A program made the translations under genes and the position numbers. The notes below the pieces were generated by a model. It was not told the origin of the DNA. It did not search any database and worked only from the letters and a program-made list of their open reading frames with translations. From Coprococcus sp. (GTDB taxonomy: Bacteria > Bacillota > Clostridia > Lachnospirales > Lachnospiraceae): a stretch of 5,921 nucleotides of DNA. Shown here one piece after another: positions 1 to 4,143 of the stretch (position 1 is its first letter; every line of letters begins with the position of its first letter). Location: contig JAEDGW010000135.1 of assembly GCA_016297325.1 (NCBI GenBank), positions 1 to 5,921 on the forward strand, written 5' to 3'.

Positions 1-385
1 CTGCTGCCGGTCTTCTGAATATGCTTCTAGCCATGGACCCTGGACATCCAGAGTGAACCAGATTTTTTTCGCTACTGCCTTCGGGATTGCTGTCTCTTTG
101 CGCTGCTCCCGAACCCGCCTCACCGCCGGCACTTCCTGAAGCCTGCTTTGCCTGCTTGTTCGCAATGACAGCTGCCTCATCATACGCAGCCGCCTCCCTC
201 TCCACAAATGTTATGGCTCCTGTAGGACATGACGGCAGACAATCACCAAGTCCGTCACAATAGTCATCCCTGAGAAGCTTTGCCTTGCCATTTACCATGC
301 CTATGGCACCCTCATGGCACGCATTGGCGCAGGCTCCGCATCCATTGCACTTGTACTCATCTATCTGTATAACTCTTCTTATCAT
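1..385 (-). CDS. 4Fe-4S dicluster ferredoxin-type protein, N-terminal part (runs off left edge)
   Basis: The frame is open from the ATG at 385-383 to the window edge, giving 128 residues with no stop, so the gene is partial. It begins MIRRVIQIDEYKCNGCGAC. Residues 13-23 form a CxxCxxCxxxC iron-sulfur motif, and residues 43-54 form a second one (C43, C49, C53-P54) in which the usual middle cysteine is Leu46. A low-complexity Ala/Gly/Gln/Ser linker (about 76-108) follows, then a GCPG segment with C114. Proteins of this type in Clostridia usually continue with a further C-terminal domain, lost here. The likely role is cytoplasmic electron transfer. Relatives commonly sit next to a Crp/Fnr regulator and a hybrid-cluster protein, which suggests a nitrosative or redox stress role, but no hybrid-cluster gene is visible. 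A GGAG ribosome binding site (398-395) lies 9 nt before the ATG and supports this start. It is divergent from the regulator at 510. Confidence 0.9.
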   Translation of the reverse strand, partial: MIRRVIQIDEYKCNGCGACANACHEGAIGMVNGKAKLLRDDYCDGLGDCLPSCPTGAITFVEREAAAYDEAAVIANKQAKQASGSAGGEAGSGAAQRDSNPEGSSEKNLVHSGCPGSMARSIFRRPAA

Positions 386-394
386 ATATGTGTA

Positions 395-428
395 CTCCAA
401 ATCATATCTGTTTTTCATCGTCATTATA
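395..428 (-). promoter_or_regulatory. Predicted promoter -10 and ribosome binding site of the ferredoxin gene
   Basis: On the minus strand, TATAAT (428-423) is a perfect -10 hexamer, with transcription start expected near 416. At the matching -35 position (about 446-451) there is only CATACA, a poor match. A promoter with a perfect -10 and no -35 is the usual pattern for activator dependence, and the palindrome at 449-466 sits in the right place to supply the activator. GGAG at 398-395 is the ribosome binding site. The start site is inferred from the hexamer only. Confidence 0.6.
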
Positions 429-448
429 TCCAGATGGGACATTTGTGT

Positions 449-466
449 ATGTTGAATTTTCAACAT
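449..466. promoter_or_regulatory. 18-bp palindromic operator, probable Crp/Fnr-family site
   Basis: ATGTTGAATTTTCAACAT is a perfect inverted repeat: 8-bp arms ATGTTGAA and TTCAACAT around a TT centre. Read as TGTTG-N6-CAACA it has the 5-6-5 architecture of Crp/Fnr sites (CRP consensus TGTGA-N6-TCACA). Its centre (457.5) lies about 41 bp upstream of the predicted ferredoxin start, the class II activation position, and it covers the -35 hexamer of the plus-strand regulator promoter. The adjacent gene at 510 encodes a Crp/Fnr protein, the natural candidate to bind it. Binding is inferred; the palindrome is directly visible. Confidence 0.7.
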
Positions 467-503
467 TTGAAATGCTATACTATTATAATAAAATATACGA
501 GGT
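452..503 (+). promoter_or_regulatory. Predicted promoter and ribosome binding site of the Crp/Fnr gene
   Basis: TTGAAT (452-457) as -35 and TATACT (476-481) as -10, 18 bp apart. The -10 is preceded by TG at 473-474 (extended -10). The -35 lies inside the palindrome at 449-466, so a protein bound there should block this promoter: autorepression is expected. GAGGT at 499-503 is the ribosome binding site, 6 nt before the ATG at 510. Confidence 0.5.
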
Positions 504-509
504 ATTCAT

Positions 510-1196
510 ATGAATAAATATGTAGACATTTTATTGAACTCCAGTCTTTTCTCAGGTATATCCGCCGAGGACACGGATTCCGTGCTGGACTGCCTTGGAG
601 CAATAACAAAAAATTATAAAAAGAACGAGTGCATTCTCATGGCTGGGAATACAACGGAATACATTGGCTTGCTGCTGACGGGCAAAGCGATAGTTATACA
701 GGAGGATTATTGGGGCGGCCAGAGTGTCATGTCCGCCATCCTGCCAGGTCACACATTTGCAGAATCCTACGCCTGCACCCCTGGCTCTGTACTCGACGTC
801 AGCGTATATGCTGAAGCCGCCTGCTCCGTAATGTTTCTGAATGTCCAGAAAATGCTCACCACCTGCCCGGTGACATGCGGCAGACACAACCAGATGATAA
901 GAAATCTCCTGTGCGATCTCGCTGGCAAAAATCTGAAACTCGGTGAGAAATCAAAGCACATGAGCCAGAAAACAACGAGAGATAAGCTGCTCTCATACCT
1001 TTCATCCGAGATGCACAGACACGGCAGCAACGAATTTGACATTCCATTTTCCAGACAGCAGCTCGCCGACTTTCTTTCGGTGGACCGCAGTGGTCTGTCA
1101 ACTGAACTTGGCAGGATGAAAGACGAAGGTATGATCGACTTCAACCGCTCACATTTTATTCTTAAGACTCCCGCCCAGGGGTGGACTGATGTGTGA
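510..1196 (+). CDS. Crp/Fnr-family transcriptional regulator
   Basis: 228 residues, the normal length for the family. Residues about 10-125 correspond to the N-terminal cyclic-nucleotide-type sensory beta-barrel, including the G-rich turn near 70-84 and the FAESYA segment (83-88). Residues about 130-150 fit the dimerisation helix. A C-terminal winged helix-turn-helix lies at about 155-218, with SRQQLADFLSVDRSGLSTEL (181-200) as the helix-turn-recognition-helix segment. Seven cysteines (28, 41, 89, 105, 119, 123, 135) are present, but not in the N-terminal cluster seen in E. coli Fnr. The ligand cannot be read from sequence; in HcpR-like clostridial relatives the signal is nitric oxide or redox related. 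It is divergent from the ferredoxin gene and shares its control region, so it is probably that gene's regulator and an autorepressor. The ATG at 510 has a good ribosome binding site. Confidence 0.93.
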   Translation: MNKYVDILLNSSLFSGISAEDTDSVLDCLGAITKNYKKNECILMAGNTTEYIGLLLTGKAIVIQEDYWGGQSVMSAILPGHTFAESYACTPGSVLDVSVYAEAACSVMFLNVQKMLTTCPVTCGRHNQMIRNLLCDLAGKNLKLGEKSKHMSQKTTRDKLLSYLSSEMHRHGSNEFDIPFSRQQLADFLSVDRSGLSTELGRMKDEGMIDFNRSHFILKTPAQGWTDV

Positions 1197-1210
1197 TGTT
1201 GTTGTATCAT
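1182..1210 (+). promoter_or_regulatory. Possible promoter for the small Cys-rich membrane protein
   Basis: TGGACT (1182-1187; 4 of 6 matches to TTGACA) and TATCAT (1205-1210; 5 of 6 matches to TATAAT) are separated by 17 bp. The -35 lies inside the last codons of the regulator gene. If real, transcription would start near 1217, placing the hairpin at 1221-1261 at the extreme 5' end of the mRNA. Read-through from the regulator promoter is the alternative, since no U-tract terminator follows the regulator. Confidence 0.35.
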
Positions 1211-1220
1211 GTAATAAACA

Positions 1221-1261
1221 GTTTAGGGAAATTCATGGCAAGCGGGGGGATTTCCCTGAAC
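1221..1261 (+). other. Hairpin in the leader between regulator and small membrane protein
   Basis: GTTTAGGGAAAT (1221-1232) pairs with ATTTCCCTGAAC (1250-1261): 12 bp with one G-T wobble and a 17-nt loop containing six consecutive G (1244-1249). There is no following T-run, so it is not a typical intrinsic terminator. TCATGG (1233-1238) can alternatively pair with CCATGA (1261-1266), so two competing folds are possible. The base pairing is visible; any function is inferred. Confidence 0.4.
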
Positions 1262-1288
1262 CATGATTTATCTACACATAATATATTC

Positions 1289-1295
1289 AGGAGGG
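1289..1295 (+). promoter_or_regulatory. Strong ribosome binding site that fixes the start at 1302
   Basis: AGGAGGG lies 6 nt before the ATG at 1302. It decides against the in-frame upstream ATG at 1263, which has no ribosome binding site and would add 13 residues encoded across the leader. Confidence 0.85.
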
Positions 1296-1301
1296 ATTTC
1301 A

Positions 1302-1535
1302 ATGAAACCAATGAAAACTATCAAAGACGGATGGAACAAATTCACTGTTGTCGTAAAGGATAAAGACTACTCAACAAGAGAGGCCGTACTTTTTGCAATC
1401 TGCACATTCCTCACAGGACTTGTGCTCGGCATGCTCTGCTCACCTAGAAAGAACCAGACATTCGGCTCATACAACGGCAACTGCAGCGATGGTGGATGTA
1501 ACTGCGATTGCGATTATGACGAGGATTTTGAGTAG
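1302..1535 (+). CDS. Small single-span membrane protein with Cys/Asp-rich tail, function unknown
   Basis: 77 residues beginning MKPMKTIKDGWNKFTVVVKD. I do not recognise a named family; similar small proteins occur in Lachnospiraceae as hypotheticals. Residues 1-27 are charged and amphipathic, about 28-47 form one hydrophobic membrane segment (ending LVLGMLCS), then SPRK, a short polar stretch, and a C-terminal tail with C61, C66, C68 and C70 followed by the acidic end DYDEDFE. The CxxxxCxCxC spacing among acidic residues could bind a metal ion, or the cysteines may be disulfide-linked if exposed outside. The SPRK after the membrane segment would by the positive-inside rule compete with the lysines of residues 5-22, so the topology is uncertain. 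It sits downstream of the Crp/Fnr gene in the same direction, with a 105-bp gap, and is followed by a strong terminator. Confidence 0.8.
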   Translation: MKPMKTIKDGWNKFTVVVKDKDYSTREAVLFAICTFLTGLVLGMLCSPRKNQTFGSYNGNCSDGGCNCDCDYDEDFE

Positions 1536-1551
1536 GCTGCAACCTAATATC

Positions 1552-1599
1552 AAAACAAAAGCCAGGTGTCATATCTCATTGACACCTGGCTTCTGTTTT
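1552..1599. terminator. Bidirectional intrinsic terminator between convergent genes
   Basis: A 13-bp perfect stem (1559-1571 with 1580-1592; core GCCAGGTGTCA) closes an 8-nt loop. After one A-C mismatch it continues for six more pairs, AAAACA (1552-1557) with TGTTTT (1594-1599). The T-rich right side serves the plus-strand gene ending at 1535, and the A-rich left side becomes a T-run for minus-strand transcripts. The kinase stop codon (1600-1598) lies inside the T-tract, so the right arm is directly at the end of that gene. Confidence 0.93.
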
Positions 1600-2155
1600 A
1601 TACGAAATTATTGGTATACCACATTGGTACATTATCCGACAATTCTACAATATGGCCCTTTTCATACACGGCAAATCTGTTAAATACCATCGTATTATCA
1701 TACATTATTACCATATCACATTTGCTTATTACTTTCTTCAAGTTAATAAAGCTTTCTGTATAACGTCTCTCTACATCTTTGTCTGGGATTCCATGGCCCC
1801 CATGTTCTACCCTGTATGCAATTCTCTGCTTTGCTATATCAACAGAATCTACTCCAACATAATGAAGCTCAATTACATATCCTTCATTCAGAGCCGTTTC
1901 TATATTTTTTAGAATACTATTTCCGCACAATGTCGTTTCCTGATTGAATGATATACCATTATCAAAATAATCTTTTATTATCCTGATAGCCTGTTTTCCC
2001 GCTGTCATTACATCCGCTGGATTACGCCAATTACCATTTTCCCTTACTATCTCATCGATATTAACTCTTTTAATATCTTTAAGTGAGTCAAGCGTCTGGT
2101 ATAATGTCGACTTTCCTGCCCCGTTAACTCCAGCTATAAGAATGTATTTTTTCAC
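1598..2155 (-). CDS. Zeta-toxin-like P-loop kinase (probable toxin of a two-gene module)
   Basis: 185 residues. The N-terminus MKKYILIAGVNGAGKSTLYQ contains a beta strand and Walker A motif GVNGAGKST (9-17). Further landmarks of zeta-toxin-like kinases are NIDEI with D34, FNQETTL (70-76) with E73, an arginine-rich helix (R111, R115) and ERRY (129-132) as a candidate lid. Classical zeta toxins (PezT, streptococcal zeta) phosphorylate UDP-N-acetylglucosamine and block peptidoglycan synthesis, but they are longer (about 250-290 residues). This one is only the kinase core and fits the group often annotated as a predicted ABC-type ATPase or kinase, so the substrate is not assured. The start is GTG (2155-2153) immediately after the TAA of the upstream 59-aa gene; GAGGGG (2173-2168) 12 nt upstream is a loosely spaced ribosome binding site, so translational coupling is likely. 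The gene is AT-rich compared with the transporters. Confidence 0.8.
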   Translation of the reverse strand: MKKYILIAGVNGAGKSTLYQTLDSLKDIKRVNIDEIVRENGNWRNPADVMTAGKQAIRIIKDYFDNGISFNQETTLCGNSILKNIETALNEGYVIELHYVGVDSVDIAKQRIAYRVEHGGHGIPDKDVERRYTESFINLKKVISKCDMVIMYDNTMVFNRFAVYEKGHIVELSDNVPMWYTNNFV

Positions 2156-2335
2156 TTAAAACAAGTTCCCCTCTATAACTTCTTTTTGTTTTTTCTGCAA
2201 TAAATAATTACCTATCAATTCAAAGAACTCTCTTTCATCCTTCGTCTTTGACTCCAATACCAATTGCAAAGTGTCTTCAGGCTGCAAATTCTTTATATCT
2301 TTATACATCTTAGAGTATTTTGCTACATCACACAT
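2156..2335 (-). CDS. 59-aa helical protein upstream of the zeta-like kinase, candidate antitoxin
   Basis: MCDVAKYSKMYKDIKNLQPE and onward, 59 residues ending EVIEGNLF. It appears mostly helical and highly charged, with no helix-turn-helix, membrane segment or signal peptide. Candidate helices are about 4-16, 20-30 and 32-55. It does not look like epsilon (about 90 aa) or PezA (HTH plus antitoxin domain). Its order directly before a zeta-like kinase, with the stop codon abutting the kinase GTG, is the usual antitoxin-first toxin-antitoxin layout; the antitoxin role is inferred from position only. The ATG at 2335-2333 is preceded 7 nt upstream by a full GGAGG (2347-2343). A longer reading from TTG at 2350 would run through that ribosome binding site and is rejected. 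Confidence 0.75.
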   Translation of the reverse strand: MCDVAKYSKMYKDIKNLQPEDTLQLVLESKTKDEREFFELIGNYLLQKKQKEVIEGNLF

Positions 2336-2342
2336 ATAAACA

Positions 2343-2389
2343 CCTCCCAATATTGATATCAGTATAACAAATAGCTTTTAAACTTACCA
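2343..2389 (-). promoter_or_regulatory. Possible promoter, palindrome and ribosome binding site of the two-gene module
   Basis: On the minus strand, TATACT (2366-2361) preceded by TGT gives a good -10. The -35 position (2389-2384, TGGTAA) is weak, with 17-bp spacing. TGATATCA (2354-2361) is a perfect 8-bp palindrome overlapping the expected start region, a possible operator. GGAGG (2347-2343) is the ribosome binding site. No terminator is visible between the transporter stop (2409) and here, so read-through from the transporter operon is also possible. Confidence 0.35.
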
Positions 2390-2408
2390 CTACTTTATTA
2401 CATTTCAC

Positions 2409-4142
2409 TTATATCTTCCAACTCACCGCAAGTTCTCTCGAATCCACAAATCTCCTATAGATTCCGTCCTGTTTCATGAGCTCTTCGTGGGTTCCCTTCT
2501 GAGCTATCCTTCCCTGATCCACCACAACTATCTGATCCGCATGTCTTACGGTCTTGAGTCTGTGGGCGATCATGATGATCGTCTTCTCCTTTGTCAGTGC
2601 GTCTACAGCAAGTGTGAGCTCCTTCTCGTTCTCAGGATCGACATTTGCAGTCGCCTCGTCAAGAATGATGATAGGTGAATCCTTCATGATGGCACGGGCT
2701 ATGGATATTCTCTGCTTCTCTCCGCCTGAGAGGGTTGCACCGCCCTCGCCGATCACTGTGTTGTAACCGTCAGGGAGCTTGCTTATGAAGTCATGACAGC
2801 ACGCCTTCTTTGCAGCCTCCACAACCTCTTCATGGGTTGCCTCTGGTTTTCCGAACTTGATGTTGTTCTCTATGGTATCAGCAAAGAGATACACGTTCTG
2901 GAACACAAATGAAAAGTTGTTCATGAGGCTGTTCATGCTGTAGTCCTTAACATTTGTTCCGCCCAGAGTTATCTCACCTGAATCCACATCCCAGAATCTG
3001 GCGATCAGATTGCACAGCGTTGTCTTTCCACCGCCGGATGGTCCGACGATCGCAGTCGTTGTCTTCTCTGGTATGGAGAGTGAAATTCCGTCTATTATCT
3101 TTCTCTTGTCGTAGGAGAACTCTATATTCTTAACCTCTATATCGTGATTTTCAGGATTAAGTTCCTTTCCATCTATATCCATTGTGTCAAGTCCGAGCAC
3201 TGCATTTGCCTTGTCTACACACACGCTTACCACATGTATCAGTGATGAGAATGTTCCCATTGTCTCAAGCCCCCCATAGAGCAGGAATGCCGCGATCGAC
3301 ATACCCACAGCATACAGAACGCTCATACTGCCATTTATATAGAAGTAAGCCGAAAGTCCTATTATCGCTGCTCCCGTGAGTTTTGTCACAACGCTCTGGA
3401 GAAAATGATATGGGACATAGACGAGCTCCATCTTTACATTTGCCTTGACGCAGGCTTCATTGGCCGCATTGAGTCTCTTTGTCTGCTTGCCGATGAGGTT
3501 GTAGGACTTGACCTCTGATATGCCCTGTATGTACTCCATGATCTGATTTATGAGTTCAGTGTCACAGTCAACCTTCGCTGAAGATGCCTGCTTTCCGGCA
3601 TTCTGCATCACCGTATTGATCCCAAGGAATATGGCAACTCCTACAAGTGATACCAGTTCGATCCTCCAGTCGCAGAGCAGGATCATGAGTATGATCATGG
3701 ATGTCTCAAGGAGTCCCTGGGTCGTGAGCATGACAACTCTGGTTGCCACATCGCCAAGATTCTCCATGGTGTTTGTCGTAACTGATGCGATCTCACCTAT
3801 GCTGTTGGAATTGAAATATCCCATCGGCACATATCTGAGGTGCTCCGCCATCTCTATACGCTTGAATGCCGCTGTGGTGTAGCCGCCCTCTGTCTGCAGC
3901 ACGGTCGACGACATCTTGCACAGTATTCCAATTACGATCGATACCGCCATGATGGCGATTGAACCCAGTATGTATTTTCCAATGTCCTTTCCTTCTATAA
4001 CGCCCATTAGGACACACATTATAGCCGGGATCTTCAGCGCCGATGCCAGTGCGTCTATCAGGCTTATCACTATTGAACGCTTGAATTTGCGGCTGTTTTC
4101 CTTACCTGAGAACAGGAAGAACTTTTTTAATACTCCAAACAT
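2409..4142 (-). CDS. ABC half-transporter (fused membrane and ATPase domains), second subunit
   Basis: 577 residues. An exporter-fold transmembrane domain (about 22-300, with hydrophobic segments near 24-50, 56-76, 136-157, 161-178, 245-270 and 276-294) is followed by an ATPase domain (about 335-570). The ATPase motifs are complete: A-loop Tyr344, Walker A GPSGGGKTT (367-375), Q-loop Gln415, signature LSGGEKQR (471-478), Walker B IIILDE (491-496) with catalytic Glu496, D-loop ANVD, and switch His527. The start is ATG 4142-4140, one base after the stop of the partner gene, with GGAGG at 4156-4152. A 43-residue longer reading from 4271 would overlap the partner's coding sequence and is rejected. 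Together with the upstream gene it should make a heterodimer. The substrate is unknown; related pairs include multidrug exporters and the YbtPQ/IrtAB siderophore transporters. Confidence 0.93.
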   Translation of the reverse strand: MFGVLKKFFLFSGKENSRKFKRSIVISLIDALASALKIPAIMCVLMGVIEGKDIGKYILGSIAIMAVSIVIGILCKMSSTVLQTEGGYTTAAFKRIEMAEHLRYVPMGYFNSNSIGEIASVTTNTMENLGDVATRVVMLTTQGLLETSMIILMILLCDWRIELVSLVGVAIFLGINTVMQNAGKQASSAKVDCDTELINQIMEYIQGISEVKSYNLIGKQTKRLNAANEACVKANVKMELVYVPYHFLQSVVTKLTGAAIIGLSAYFYINGSMSVLYAVGMSIAAFLLYGGLETMGTFSSLIHVVSVCVDKANAVLGLDTMDIDGKELNPENHDIEVKNIEFSYDKRKIIDGISLSIPEKTTTAIVGPSGGGKTTLCNLIARFWDVDSGEITLGGTNVKDYSMNSLMNNFSFVFQNVYLFADTIENNIKFGKPEATHEEVVEAAKKACCHDFISKLPDGYNTVIGEGGATLSGGEKQRISIARAIMKDSPIIILDEATANVDPENEKELTLAVDALTKEKTIIMIAHRLKTVRHADQIVVVDQGRIAQKGTHEELMKQDGIYRRFVDSRELAVSWKI

Positions 4143-4143
4143 A

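Noticed and set aside
314..517. 67-residue plus-strand reading frame across the start of the ferredoxin gene and the intergenic region
   Set aside because: It is antisense to a clear iron-sulfur coding start, runs through the promoters and palindrome, and has no ribosome binding site.
767..1210. 147-residue minus-strand frame opposite the regulator
   Set aside because: It is the shadow of a well-supported Crp/Fnr gene and shows no recognisable domain or ribosome binding site.
1221..1266. H-type pseudoknot formed by the leader hairpin loop and CCATGA
   Set aside because: With an 11-12 bp first stem and no nucleotides left to cross its groove, both stems cannot form at once; they are alternatives instead.
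1536..1620. Inverted repeat considered as an insertion-sequence end or CRISPR repeat
   Set aside because: It is a single stem-loop with T-tracts on both sides between convergent genes, which is a terminator; no repeated units or transposase are present.
2336..2350. TTG start at 2350 giving a 64-residue form of the small partner protein
   Set aside because: The extra codons are the ribosome binding site itself (GGGAGGTG), which points to the ATG at 2335.
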